Shown here in pieces: positions 1-12,134 of a stretch of DNA of 64,000 bases. Source of the DNA: Macrostomum hystrix. Taxonomy: Eukaryota; Platyhelminthes; Macrostomidae. The notes beneath the pieces are model-generated. The model searched no databases. It had not been told where the DNA came from and saw only the letters and a list, made by a program, of their open reading frames with translations. The stretch spans positions 10,696,001-10,760,000 of the forward strand of contig CATNEN010000039.1 in assembly GCA_950097015.1 (NCBI GenBank), read 5' to 3'. The position numbers and the translations under genes are program-made. Position 1 is the first letter of the stretch; each line of letters starts with the position of its first letter.

Positions 1-508
1 AATCTCGGATAAGCTGATTGCATGCTGGGGGGACATTAGTCGCCTGTTTTTGTAAAGTACGTACCACCTCGTCAAAGCGTCAAGGTCCAAATTATTCGTT
101 GTTGGAAATTGGATCCATTGATGATGTGCTTAAAATTAGCAATTTTCTCACGGCTTAACAGCGAATTATATTTTCTACCAAATTCCTTCTGATCTCTCCC
201 CCAATGTGGGAGTTAAGCGTTAGTATCTCTACTATTAGTAGGGCAGTAAGAACATGTCTAAAATAAACTCTTCTACACTATTTTACTTTGCTACCTCATT
301 AGGGTCTTATTCATTATTCTAATTCAAATTTCTCATATGGAGTTACTCTCTACCAGGAGCAGATTTTTTTCGACAACACGCCAGTAAAATAATTCATAGG
401 CAGACTATGAAGTCTGTGTTTTCGCTGGAGTGAACTAGATCTTCTGTTAACATCATCTCACTGATAATATTCTACAGCGAATTGCAAACACCAGCAGCAC
501 TTGAACAT
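1..508. repeat. Dispersed repeat, copy 1 (extends off the left edge)
   Basis: This stretch is nearly identical to 18604-19101 in the same orientation, with small indels and point changes. Similarity stops abruptly at about 508 and at 19101, just after a shared segment reading cagcagcacttgaacat, and the flanks then differ. Copy 1 is cut by the window start, so the full unit may be longer. I see no coding capacity, terminal inverted repeat or tRNA-like head, so the class is unknown. Confidence 0.8.
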
Positions 509-1914
509 CTACATCTACAACCTTTGCTCTTCTTCACTTCGCCAATTTCGATATGGCGAGGAGTGAGTAAGTCAGTGCACTGCTGCAGGACCTAAGAATG
601 AGGGCATGAGCCGTCAACAGGCGATTTCGCGGCACAGAACTAGCTGTGCATCGACAGGTGGATGGATTTCTAATGTAATGCTAATATAAGACTAATGAAA
701 AAAACTACGAACTTCTAATGTACTCTCTCATTGGGAAGTTTTGGTCTTTCAGGCGACGCAACATGGAAGCCGAAGCCTTACCTGTCTCTGCATTATTTTG
801 GCATAGTGATTAGGAGAAGAACATTGGTTGTTCCAATCTGGACACTCTCGACCTTTGGCTGGGCAATTTAGCTTTGCTGCATCGCTATAATTAAGAATCC
901 CCATTTGTCATCCATGAAGTTCGCTTATAGATCCTGTTATGACCTTGACCTTGACCGTGACCATGACTTTGACATGATGGGTCAAGGTCATGTCAATTTG
1001 GATGTTCCCATCGCTAATCAAAGTGTGAATTCTGAATTTGACACTTACTTAAATCCCGGGACTTTTGATCCCGAGTTTCAAAAGCAACTCCCGGGTTCTG
1101 CACACACTTTAAAGTCCGCGCAGTCCTGATGTCCGGGCGTCAAAAAGAAACCAATGAATATTAAACCAATGAATAAATTATAAACATCAGATTTAATGTG
1201 GCAAAATCATGTTAGCTGTGTTGGTCATGTTAGTCCATTTCGGACATAAAATAGTCCATTCCATTTCGTTCGCAGAACGTGCATTGAAGTGCCAAGCCTA
1301 TATATACTAGCTCATTCGACACCAAATCGGACCGCTGCACCTGATACATGAATTCGAATAGGAAGTTCAGATTTTTGCAACAACTTAGCAATGAGATGAT
1401 TGGGCTGCACAAATATTCGTCCGTTTCTTGTGCTTTGGGCTTTCTGGTGCAGCTTTGGAGCGTTTGATGAAAGAGCCGCTCAAATTTCCGTCAGACCACG
1501 CAGTGGGGATTCAATGGCCTATTTTGCTGTTAGCAATTTGCAGCAATTCCGATGTCTTTTCTTTATCTTCCAGCCACCTGTGCCAATCGACGTCAGAGAG
1601 GCGGCACTGATCAGTATTTTATGGCGTACAATACATTCTTACCAGAAAACTATAGCAAAAACACGGGCATCTACCTATCGACTGTTTGAATACAGCGCTT
1701 TAAAAAGCTTTAAAAACAGATATAATTTTTTCCGTTTGTAAACCTCAGGATAATACAAATTAATGCCTAGATACGTCATTAAAACTATATTACTGCGAAT
1801 GGTAAGAAATACAACGATTTTTATTTGAGCCTTATTATTTTTCTCGAATTAAAGGGATTATAACTATGGGGGAGTTAAGGATGCAGTTGGGATTCGTGAA
1901 GACGAAGGGAGAAC
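509..1914. other. Intergenic, no gene recognised
   Basis: I find only short open frames without family resemblance. The one structured spot is 940-990, where direct and inverted copies of the TGACCT/AGGTCA nuclear-receptor half-site cluster (reported separately). The rest is unremarkable AT-leaning DNA. Confidence 0.6.
940..990. promoter_or_regulatory. Cluster of nuclear-receptor-like half-sites
   Basis: At 940-956 there is a run reading TGACCTTGACCTTGACC, followed at 980-990 by GGTCAAGGTCA on the same strand. Together they form an 11-bp inverted repeat and include the extended half-site TCAAGGTCA known from ERR/SF-1-type receptors. It lies about 1.4 kb upstream of the HSF-like exon. The match to binding consensus is seen; function is inference, and it may equally be a short chance repeat. 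Confidence 0.3.
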
Positions 1915-2175
1915 GAAGGGAAAAAGAGAGATGGAGGGAGATGGAGAGAGATGGGGAGAGACGGGCAGAGATGGAGAGATGGAGAGAGACGGAGAGAGGT
2001 GGAGAGAGGACGTAGGGAGATAGAGAGAGATGGAGAGAGACAGGGAGAGATGGAGAGAGATGGAGAGATGGAGAGAGGTGGAGAGAGACGGAGGGAGATG
2101 GAGAGAGACGGAGGGAGATGGAGAGAGACGGAGGGAGATTGAGAGAGACGGAGGGAGATGGAGAGAGGGGTGGGA
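1915..2175. repeat. GA-rich minisatellite
   Basis: Tandem variants of gagagatggagagagacgg fill this interval, purine-rich on the + strand. Related purine-rich arrays occur at 8990-9235 and 14693-14760, so the motif is dispersed. The open frame across it is a composition artefact. Confidence 0.85.
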
Positions 2176-2363
2176 TGGAGGTTGGGGAGAGAATGAGGTT
2201 TTTTAAAAATTGATACGGGGGAACTTTTACGAGAAAACTAAACCGGCAACTTTGCGGAAGCTGAGGATGCAGTTTATATGCATGTTGTCAATATCAAGAG
2301 CTCAATCTATACACAGATCTTTTCTTAGTCGCTTCAGCAACAGGAAAGAAATTTTCGTTTCAG

Positions 2364-2979
2364 GAAAACGGGCTTCGTGGAGCGCCTCTGGCATATGCTA
2401 ATCGATCCGATTTCTCAAGAACTCGTCACCTGGGACTCAACCGACCTCTCATTTTCCATTCTGGATGGAGACGGTCTGGCTCGCTCGATCATTCCAAGGT
2501 ACTTCCGGCACAGCCGCTTGAGCAGCTTCACCAGGCAACTCAACTTGTACGGCTTCCGGCGGTTGCCAGGAGGACGTCCAATCAGCTTTCAGCATGCGAA
2601 TTTCCGGCGCGACAGGCAGGACTGGCTGGTCCAGTTGAAGCGACCCCTGAGAAGCTCGGCCCATCGACCGCCAGGTAGAGAGCTGCCGACGTCATTAGCT
2701 CCATCAGCGCCGCCGCCGATACTGCGACCCCAGCCGCAGCAACCCCCTAGGCAACCACCGCTATCGGCGTTTCTCATACAGCATCCGACGCAGTCGCAAC
2801 CGTTGCCATCCAATGAATTGCTCGGCCAGCAAATTTTAACACAGCTGCAGCAGCCGCCGCCACTGCTATTCTACTCGCAATGGCCTGCCCATCAGACAAG
2901 AATGTTGCTTGTTGGACCGCCACTAACGCTAATTCCATCGCCGTCACTAATGACGCGGTGGCCAGCACGTACCGCTTAG
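2364..2979 (+). CDS. HSF-type DNA-binding protein, short form without trimerisation domain (5' exon not found)
   Basis: From an acceptor ending tttcag at 2363, the frame reads through FVERLWHMLIDP, TWDSTDLSFSILD, RYFRHSRLSSFTRQLNLYGF and FQHANFRRDRQDWLVQLKR. This is the winged helix-turn-helix DNA-binding domain of heat shock factors, including the recognition helix SFTRQLNLYGF. The wing is very short compared with HSF1. After the domain comes a Pro/Gln-rich tail of about 110 residues to the stop at 2977-2979. No heptad coiled coil (HR-A/B) is visible, so the protein probably does not trimerise in the classical way; this layout recalls HSF5/HSFX/HSFY-type members. The first residues of the domain must lie in an upstream exon, which I could not identify; a GTG at 2377 is not a credible start. 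A poly(A) signal at 3100 fits. Confidence 0.75.
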
Positions 2980-3099
2980 GTCGAGATTTTTGTAGTCATC
3001 GAGGCCTGTACCAAATATTTTGCAATAATGGCAGCTTTGGCATTAGAATAAGCGAAAAGCCTTAAGGATAGTGGAAGCTAAACAGAGTTTTAAACGCAC

Positions 3100-3105
3100 A
3101 ATAAA
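3100..3105 (+). terminator. Poly(A) signal for the HSF-like gene
   Basis: AATAAA occurs about 120 bp after the stop codon at 2979, at a normal 3' UTR distance. No other canonical signal lies closer. Confidence 0.45.
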
Positions 3106-3134
3106 GAGACAGCAATTTCATTTCTCCAACTTTC

Positions 3135-3200
3135 AGCGAGCGTTTTGCCCAGTGTTTAGATCTCCGGACTTCTATCCGAGAGGTCAAGAGTTCGAAACCC
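3135..3200 (+). repeat. tRNA-derived SINE head (fragment)
   Basis: The sequence gcccagtgtttagatctccg, followed by a stem-like cggac...atccg and the B-box-like gaggtcaagagttcgaaacc, has the order of a tRNA A box, anticodon arm and B box. It lacks a complete acceptor stem, so it reads as a SINE head and not a tRNA gene. Confidence 0.5.
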
Positions 3201-3652
3201 TGTCTAATTCCCTTTATTGTGATTCAGCGGAGCTCCAATTCAATTTGAGCGGATGACACGGCCACTCCGGAGAAAGTATGTTAAAACACTGTTTATCATT
3301 TTTTTCATTCCTTTGCGTCACAATGCCTAACCCAGTGAGTAGTATATTGTGCGTATGTTGCTTTTTAATATTTGTTTTAGCTTTACTCGCCTAGAACTCT
3401 ACAGTTCTGGTCCTAGGATAGAAGGACACTGTACACAATTCGTTCATCATCCTTGTGTTGTTACGCTGACTCATTAAAGAACTAAATTTTAAGGCATAGT
3501 TTAAGTATAATTATTTCGCCAACACCAACCATTGATGAATTTTATGTATTTATCAGAAATGAATTATTCATCTCTGCATGTAATATAAATTCAATAAAAT
3601 TTAGAGTCCACAAATTTCATCGTTTGAGTTCATGCCCAAATTGCTGATATTT
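3201..3652. other. Intergenic between HSF-like and WSC genes (convergent)
   Basis: AT-rich DNA carrying the 3' flanks of two convergent genes. From about 3519 it is similar to 14879-15016, showing that the 3' flank of the WSC gene was included in the downstream partial duplication. Confidence 0.6.
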
Positions 3653-6600
3653 TCAATTCAAAGAATAGATGCTGTTGTAGCCGTCGCCGCCGCACACCTG
3701 TCTGGAGTTGCCCTTGCAGCGCTTGCTGCATTTCGCGGCTTTGGCGTCGCCGTACGAGCCGTACTGCTCGCCGCAGAAGCACTTCCTGCCGTCCTGCACG
3801 CCGAAGAACATGTAGATCTTGCCCGCCTTCTTGCACAGGCGGTAGCATTTGCCAAGGCTCATGTCGTTTGAGGTACCGGCGTGCAGAGCAAGATCAGGCT
3901 CCTCTGCCTTGTCGAGATAGCAGCCTTTGGAGTCTGGAAAGATTGCAATGTTAGCAATGACTGTTCATGGCAGATTTCAAAATTGTCTTACCGCTGGTTG
4001 ACAAATGATGCGTTTTTGTCCAATGCATCTCTCCGTGGGTAAGAGCTTTTAATGGTTTTCTTGTTCCTGCTACACAGTGGCTATAATAATTATTGATTCG
4101 GCCCTAGCCACTTCAACTACAGGACTTATTATTGAGGAAGTGAGAATTCACCAAATGGCAGAATCGACACTCGGCGCCGATATTTAAGCGCCAATTTTTG
4201 CTCTATGGCAAAAATAAATCGATAGCGTTCGATCGCCGTCTATGGCCGTCTATGGCCATTACATGAAATTCTCACTTTTAATTAACTCGTGCCCCCACAT
4301 AAAGGCGCCTCAGAGATACTCGAGTTTAAATGATGATCGCTTTTGCTTAAACGAGTACTATTGTAAAGACCTAGAAATTTACCGTACACAACCACTCCGG
4401 TAGTAAAGACTTCATTTCTCCAGTTTCCACCGCAGGTGCGGCTCTTGTCGCCCCAGCACTTTCTCTGGCACTCGGTGTTGCTGACGCGTCCGTAACGACC
4501 GTACGAGTTGCCGCAGTGGCACCAGTCGCCAGCTTGTAGGCTAGCGTAGCGGAAGTTCTTGTCCTTGCAGTAGTTGACGCAGAACTCTTTCGTTGTTCGC
4601 GTGCCGGCCTTGAGCGACAGTGGTAGGTCTCTTTCGCTTTTGTCCTTGAAACAGCCCAGTCTGATACCATCTGGGTTAATGTTTTGTTATATTTAGATAA
4701 GAACTTTTTTGAGGTTATAGAAGCGGACTTCCTGAGATTATCAAGCAATTCGTACGAGTATAGTACAGCTAATGTTCTGTGGTGTCGATAGAGCCTACAG
4801 CCAATGCTCTTACCAGACTTCTTGATGCCCGTTTCGAAGATCTCATTGCGCCACTCGCCGCCGCAAGTCTGCTTCGGGTCGCCCCAGCACTGTCGATAGC
4901 AGTCAGCGTCCTGAGCCTTTCCGTACCGACCGTACTTATTGCCGCAGGTGCACCAGTCACCGGCCTGTAGACCAGCGTACTTGTATCCCCTGGCTTTGCA
5001 GTAGTTGATGCAGAAGTTCCTCTCTGTTCGCTTGCCGGAATGGAATGCGTGCGACATGTCTCTGCTCGACTTGTCCACGTAGCAACCAATGCGATTTGTA
5101 AGGGCTCCTGCATGCACAGATTTCAATGTTCAGTAGGTAGAGAGTTTTCCCCTGAAGTTTAGTACATGGCTACAGTCATATATGCGCAAAATAAAATAAA
5201 AAATAGTTTAAATCAAAAGAGTTTCACTTACTGACACCCCTGGCACCGGTGGTGAAGACCTCGTTTTTCCATCGGCCACCACACTTTCGACTTCTGTCGC
5301 CGAAGCAGTTCACATTGCAGTCAGAGTCGCTTGTCTTTCTGTATCGGCCATACGAGTTTCCGCAGAAGCACCAGTCACCAGCCTGGAGCCCAGCGTACTT
5401 GTAGCCTCTGGCACTGCAGAATTTGACGCAGAACTGCTTCGTGTTGTGGCTTCCGGCTCGAAGAGCGATCGGCAGATCTCGCCCGCTGCCCTTGTCCTCG
5501 TAGCAGCCCTGTCTGATACCATCTGACAAAGGTATCGTTGAGTTGGCGATTCGTTTCTCTGAGTAAACTAAACTGCATGAGTGAGATGGACAGATATAAA
5601 TGAAACAGCCCAATACGGTAGATGTATCTGTGAGCAGATGTCTGTGAAGTCTACCACAGTTACCCAGTCGATGCAAAAACCTATTTTATGGTGTTAATTG
5701 TGTGTCTCTATTGTTTTTCTTACGCTTAAATAGACCTCACGGTCAAAAGTCCGAATGGCAAGTCTCTGGGCTACAAGCCATCAGTACTGAGAGAACGCCT
5801 AAGAGAATATGCATGATCAGGATTACCTGACTCAGTGATGCCAGTGTTGAAGATCTCATTGCGCCACTCGCCGCCGCAAGTCTGATGCGGGTCGCCCCAG
5901 CACTGCCTGTAGCAGTCAACGTCCTGAGCCCTGCCGTACCGGCCGTACTTATTGCCGCAGGTGCACCAGTCACCGGCCTGTAGACCAGCGTACTTGTATC
6001 CCCTGGCTTTGCAGTAGTTGATGCAGAAGTTCCTCTCTGTTCGCTTGCCGGAATGGAATGCGTGCGACATGTCTCTGCTCGACTTGTCCACGTAGCAACC
6101 AATGCGGTTGGTGAGTCTTCCTGTACGTCGGTGGATGACAAGTTTATGGAAGGTTCTCGTAAAAATCTATTGTATTATGCACATGGCGTCAAGCACAACT
6201 GCATATTATATAGATGTATGAGTAGGAAGCGTTTTTGGAATGATTGATCGCGAGTGCTCACTGGATCCGCTGGCGCCAGTGGTGAAGATCTCGTTTCTCC
6301 AGCCTCCGCCACAGGTTTGGCTTCTGTCACCGAAGCAGGATGATCTGCACTCGTTATCGCCAACTTTTCTGTATCTGCCGTACGAGTTGCCGCAGTTGCA
6401 CCAGTCACCAGCCTGCATGCCGGCGTACCTGTAGCCCCTGGATCGACAGAAGTTCAGGCAGAACGCTTTGGTATTGCTGTTTCCTGCTTTGAGCGCAATC
6501 GAAAGGTCCCGACCGCTGCCTCTGTCCTCGTAGCAGCCCAATCTGATTCCGTCTGAAGTGAGAAACTGTCGCGAATATATATGAACAGGCCAGTTTTTAT

Positions 6601-7996
6601 CTTAATTGTCAGAATATCTCGTACCAGACTCAGTGATGCCAGTGTTGAAGATCTCATTTCTCCACGGTCCGCCGCAAGTCTGGTGTGGGTCACCCCAGCA
6701 CTGGCTGTGGCAGTCCGTGTCCGCAGACCTGCCGTATCGACCGTAGGAGTTGCCGCAGCTGCACCAGTCACCGGCCTGTAGACCAGCGTACCTGTATCCT
6801 CTAGCCTTGCAGTAGTTGATGCAGAAATTTCTCTCGGTTCGGGATCCAGAGTGGATTATCTGTGACATGTCTCTGCTCGAACGGTCCGCAAAGCAGCCGA
6901 TGCGGTTAGTTAGGGCTCCTAGAATGAGGACAAACACTCTTGCTTATAATCTTAACTGATTGGCATAAAATTAAGTACGATAGTTAATTGGTGAAGCTTT
7001 GCTCACTAGATCCGCTGGCACCAGTGGTGAATACCTCATTTCTCCAGCCTCCACCGCAGGTGCGGCTTCTGTCGCCGAAGCAGGATGATCTGCACTCGTT
7101 GTCGCCAACTCTTCTGTAGCGGCCGTAAGAGTTGCCGCAGTTGCACCAGTCACCGGCCTGCATTCCGGCGTACCTGTAGCCCCTGGATCGGCAGAAGCTC
7201 ACGCAGAACTCTCTGGTGTTGTGATTGCCAGCCTTCAGTGCGATTGGAAGGTCCCGACCGTTGCCTCTGTCCTCGTAGCAGCCGATTCGGATTCCGTCTG
7301 TAATGCATTCATGTTCAGGCTATAGCAACTCGCATTTTCGTCCGACTATGCTACTAAGGTTCCGGAGCTCGAATCCGCTCGGGTACCATGGTGAAGCTCA
7401 TGAGGAGAGACTGCTTTGAGGGCTGTCGTTCAATTCTGGCCGTTGAGGTCCAACCCAGTAAGAGTGTCTCTGCTTGACGACGACAAAGTCAGGGCAGATG
7501 TTAGTCTATTCCAATGGTTGAAGACAAGCGATTGAAAGTGAGTCATCCAACAGTAGCCGACAGCTTACCAGTAGCCTGGATGTCCGTTGTGAAGATCTCG
7601 TTTCTCCAGCCGCCGCCGCATGTCTGGCTTCTGTCGCCGTGGCATCTACTGCGGCAGTCGGAGTCGCGCGCCCTACCATAGCGGCCGTACGAGTTGCCGC
7701 AGAAGCACCAGTCTCCAGCTTGCAGGCCGAAAAACCTGTAGCCTCTGGACTTGCAGTAGTTCAAGCAGAAGTTCCTATTCGTTCTGCCCCTGGAGTGGAT
7801 CACGTGCGACAGATCGCGACCGTGGCCCCTGTCCACGAAGCAGCCAAGTCGGTACGACTCTGCATCGCAGTGGAAGCATTGAGTTATCAATCGGCTGCAA
7901 ATATGAGGTATATGAGCAAGTCTCTAAAGTAATGCGAAACCTATACTCACCAACATTAGCAACGATAGTAACAAGTACTACTGCCAGTAGCAGCAT
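3653..7996 (-). CDS. Secreted protein with nine tandem WSC domains
   Basis: Ten exons on the minus strand: 7951-7996, 7569-7859, 7007-7297, 6625-6918, 6262-6552, 5827-6120, 5232-5522, 4814-5107, 4383-4670, 3653-3933. All junctions are GT-AG, all in phase 1, and the total of 2661 nt gives 886 residues. Exon 1 encodes a hydrophobic signal peptide starting MLLLAVVLVTIVANV. Each later exon encodes one WSC domain with eight cysteines and the core LQAGDWCxCGNxYGRYG, then TCGG.WRNE.F. The last domain is the most divergent (FFGVQDGRKCFCGEQYG) and the protein stops right after it, so there is no membrane anchor. WSC domains are thought to bind carbohydrate; a secreted mucus or matrix role is inference. 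Domains 2-8 alternate between two types (see findings). The initiator is chosen because it gives a signal peptide and lies about 80 bp after a TATA box. Confidence 0.9.
7360..7515 (+). repeat. SINE-like fragment in WSC intron
   Basis: The intron between the first two WSC exons contains ggagctcgaatccgctcgg (B-box-like) and later gacgacaaagtcagggcaga. The latter resembles gacgatgagcaagccagggc in the SINE at 35700-36065, so this looks like a relative on the same strand. Confidence 0.45.
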
Positions 7997-8076
7997 GGTC
8001 GCTCTCGATGAGAATCCAATGAATTTTAAAACCAAGCGGACGTTCCTGACGCTGCCCTGCAACTACCGCAAGGTGC

Positions 8077-8083
8077 TATATAG
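8077..8083 (-). promoter_or_regulatory. TATA box of the WSC gene
   Basis: On the minus strand the sequence reads gatctatatagcacc. It lies about 80 bp before the ATG at 7996, giving a predicted start of transcription near 8047 and a 5' UTR of about 50 nt. The surrounding 8090-8330 is GC-richer than its neighbours, as expected for a promoter. Confidence 0.5.
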
Positions 8084-8989
8084 ATCTAATCGGGCCCACT
8101 CAGTTCGATTCTCCCGCTACGGGGAGGTGGGTTGGCTCCTCTCCGGTGTCGCCTCGCAGCTGTGATCTTGGCAGGATGACAGACGCCTTGACCATCGCGG
8201 TGGCCAAGAGAGGCTCCGTGGGCGGCAGTGAGCGAATACCCCGGCCTTACAAACAGAGCTCGCTTTGCGAAAGCTGTTCCATGAAATGAGAGCAGCAGGA
8301 CAGCGTGCGTTTCGGGGGCTTATTGGTTGAAGAGGGCGACTTCGAAAAGTTACATTTAAAAAAAAATCGAAGAATGACCACGAATTCCTTGTTTTTTCTT
8401 CCCAAGTGAATCTAGAAATTTTGGAACAAAAAAAGAACTTTTTAGTTAAAAGTTGCACGGCGTTGAAACAATTAATATATTTATAAGGGCGAATCAACGT
8501 TGAATATTTTTTGGATATAATTATTTTACTTCGGAAAGATTTAGACAAGAAAATACGCTCGTATGCAACTATTTTCTGACGATTCACACGTAGTTTTATA
8601 AGCTAGCAGTTCGTTTTTGGAATTGTTAGAAGATTTAAGTTGCAGTGTAAATTTACGAGTGTATTGCACTGTCACTGACCTAGGGCTACTAGTCTACTCT
8701 ATATTTAGTCTGTTTCTCGGTTAACTTTAAGGGAAATATTTTTCAGGAACTTTCCATGTGTCTAATGATTTAATATGTGTGACGTTATATCAAAATCAAC
8801 CTTTCATACCCGCTCCACATTCCACTCTAAACTAGGAATCTTCATTCATTTGCTAGCTAATAAAATGAAGCGTACGGGCATTAAGTGTCTAACTGAAGAG
8901 CTCTTGGCCCAAATTTTGCGTTTTGCGAAGCAAGAAAGAAGAACTGAGACGAAAATTCGATGGTTGGTAGTCTAGACTAGGAGAACAAG

Positions 8990-9235
8990 AGGAATATGGA
9001 GCAAGACGGATGGAGATGTGAGAAACGGAGGGAGATGGGAGAGACGGAGGGAGATTGGTTGAGGGTAGAGATGGAGGTTTTGGAGAGAAAGGGATTATGG
9101 AAGAGGTGGAGGGAGAGGAGAGAGATTGAGGGAGAAGGGTGTCATGAAGGGAGAGGGGAGAGATGAAGGCAGAGGTGAGAGGGAAGAGACTGAGGTATAT
9201 ATGAGAGATTGAGAGATTGAGGGTGAGTAAAAAGT
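8990..9235. repeat. GA-rich degenerate minisatellite
   Basis: Imperfect units such as gggagatgggagagacggag, related to the arrays at 1915-2175 and 14693-14760. The open frame on the opposite strand is a Ser/Pro/Leu-rich artefact. Confidence 0.75.
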
Positions 9236-10067
9236 GCCAATAACTTGCTATTGTAAGAAAATTACACCGATAGAAAAACATTACTCCAGTAGCAAAACTT
9301 TTCTAGCATTAATCCATGATTCAGCAGTTTTTTAGAACAAACATTTTTTCAAAAAATAAGACAGTTACATTGTCTTTCCCAATGAAGCGCGGTCTCGTAG
9401 AAGTTCAACAGGAGGTAGGTGAGACTCCTTTACCAATCAATGGCTGCTCTGGAGTGGCCTGACATACATTACGCTCGCATCTATATAACTTACAAGGCAA
9501 AATTTTTATATGCGAGTAATTTTTTTGCACAAGTCAACAAGTTGAGGCTTTTGATAGCACGGAAAGTTGTGGTTCTAAAATGCATGTTAGAATATCTTTG
9601 GAATTCTCACAGAGCTTGAAACCATGTTGTTCACACACACAGTCAAGTTTATAAACAATTTCTTTATTATTTAAATGTTACGAAAAGTTTTCGGCCTGTT
9701 TATCCAAGTTTGTGAAACAAACACGAATTAGTAGCAGTAGTAGTCGGAATTTGGCTCAGGCAAACTGTCTGTTTGGCTAGTAACACGATATATTATATTA
9801 TCGAAGCGATCGAAATTTAAAGCGAAGTAATAAATATGCTGTATTGGGTTTTAATAAATGAAGTGAAAGCGGTGGTTCGCTTAGTAGTTTTAAGGTTGTG
9901 TTTGAAGGAGTAAAAAGACGGTTCAATTTTAGGCCCAGTACCTTCTATATATTTATAGATATAAATGGCTTTATGGAAAGTTCTTTACGATTATAACAAA
10001 TATAATATAACTAATTTCGTACAGTCTAAGGTTGATGCAAACAAAGTAAATGAGCATGCTTTAAATA

Positions 10068-10102
<35 letters not shown>

Positions 10103-10104
10103 TA
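10068..10104. repeat. TA dinucleotide microsatellite
   Basis: An almost pure run of alternating T and A of about 35 bp in AT-rich intergenic DNA. Confidence 0.9.
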
Positions 10105-12134
10105 ATACTTTTATAACAAAATAATTCTTAAAGAAAATCTAAGAAAATTATCTAAGAATCTAAGAAATAGAAATTTCTACGGTAGAAAACTATTTTTAGT
10201 AAGACGTTACAATAACAGTTTTACGATTTGGTGCAAGGCTACAATATTGTGGATTTTGTAGTACTTGTGCGCCTTGATATTTGAAATTGAAAGAGTGCAA
10301 ACAAAAAATTTAGCATGAAAAGCGTGATTCACGAACTTGACTTAACGAATTTGAACTTACAGGGCTAGAAATGCACTGTAGTGCAAAATATGCTTTGGTA
10401 TCCGCAACAAATGGAAATTCAATAAAATCGAACAAGTATAAGTTATTTCAGAAGTTCGTGAATAAAACTCAACAAATCTCTAGCAAGGAAATGACTAATA
10501 AAAAGCATGTCTTAACTAAGACACTAATTTTTTTGTTTATATATTTTTCAAATATGGGATATCTCCCCAGTTTCAAAATATAAAATAAAACAGTCAAGTT
10601 AGCTAAATTTGCTTGATTGAGCGTGCTATAATATGTAGATAAATAAATAAATATATATATATATAGGGCTGAGTAATGAGCGTAAAAGACGCCAAAGTGG
10701 GCATTGAAAGCGTGGAGAGTTTAACTAAAAAGGAAACTAATTCAAAATATTAATTTCAGTACTAACGCATTGACGCATTATCGCATTTTCATATTTGAGA
10801 AAGTCAGGGGCCGATCAGTCGGATATCATTTTAATTTAGGTTGTTTCGAGTTTTGTAAATCTCGTCAATAGCTTTGAGGTCTTTGTCTTTGAAAGTCTTT
10901 GAAATTCTGATTTCATTTACAGCAAATCCAAGCCTGCAGAAGTGCTGCATGCTCATGGTTTCTTCGCCGAAAGACATTATTCTAATATTCTGCGTTCGCG
11001 TGCATTCGGTCACATAGTGAATGATGTCGTTTCCATAATTTTTACAGTCTACACGATTACTTATTTGGTATGAATTCGCTTTTTAGTTTTATCATGGTTT
11101 CTAAGAGCTTCTTGTTTCGGAAGACGCCATTAACCATTTTAATTAACCATAATTAACCGTTGCTGATAACAAAGTTTGAATTATACGCAAAAATTAGGTC
11201 TACGAAATTACGATTACGTAACAGTGTGGCGTAAAACCCTGCGTGGCGGAGAGTGCCTCGTGTACGCCTGTGCACGTGACTCCAATGTATGCGCTACGTA
11301 TGAGTGATGTTACTTGCTATTTTTAGCAACAGAGCCATTTATCATTGCTTATTTTGACGTCAGTTTCTATTTTTAGAAACTCACATGACTGTTTCTCTAC
11401 TTCAATCTTCCCTCTTTAGGCAGTGCTGTTATTACTTATCCTTTCTCTCTCTTTTCTCACCCGCTCGATCATTTTCATCTTTTACGCTCTGGCCCGTTTT
11501 CACTGGCTGCATTCCCGCTATTAGCGGTTTGAAAGACTTGGTGAAATTAAAACTGCAATAAACAATCTCCTTCAACCGCTGAGATCCAGTTGATCATGGC
11601 TAGCGAATTAGGTCAATGCCAGTCTGCGCGAGCTCGTTGTCTCTGGCCATTTGCTTTACGAGCTTAACAAAAAAAACTGGAAAACTATACTGATTCTAAA
11701 AATAACATAAACAACAAAGTCCAACCTAGCTTTAACAAATCACTATGGATTAGTAAGACGTTAACACTACACTGTCCCCTCCTAAAAGGAGAAATATATA
11801 GTAAGAGCGATCTTCACTGTCTCTGCAACGGAACTCAGCCGAGTTTCTTCTTAGTATTCAAGACTACCACTACAATGCTGAGCCGACTTCCTGACTGCAG
11901 CTTGCATGGAGCTGTATGAGTAATAATAATAGTTATACTTATTATCACAGGCATTAGCATTGTTATGAATTCTGCCGCCGTTTCTCACACATTCACTTTC
12001 ACTATCTCGGCGGATTAAAATACCCAAGTTTGGCCTCTGCATTTCTATCTGGATGGACTCCTCCGTGTCGTCTTCTTCTTCTTCTTCTTGCCTTTTGTCG
12101 CCTTTCGGCGTAGCTCACCGGGAGTCCCTTACTT

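Larger units (their letters stand above)
8340..12134. other. Gene-poor AT-rich intergenic region
   Basis: I find no convincing gene. Open frames are short, lack family motifs and are scattered. Contents that can be named are a purine-rich array (8990-9235) and a TA microsatellite (10068-10104). A few short frames (for example 8775-8975, 9419-9619, 10371-10583) were examined and not accepted. Confidence 0.6.

Noticed and set aside
905-1129. Short frame with Asp-rich DLDLDRDHDFD peptide
   Set aside because: Explained by the TGACCT repeats; no supporting context.
1400-1741. 113-residue + strand frame
   Set aside because: No recognisable motif and no splice or promoter support.
8117-8587. 156-residue minus-strand frame upstream of the WSC gene
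   Set aside because: No domain, mixed composition and overlap with the promoter region.
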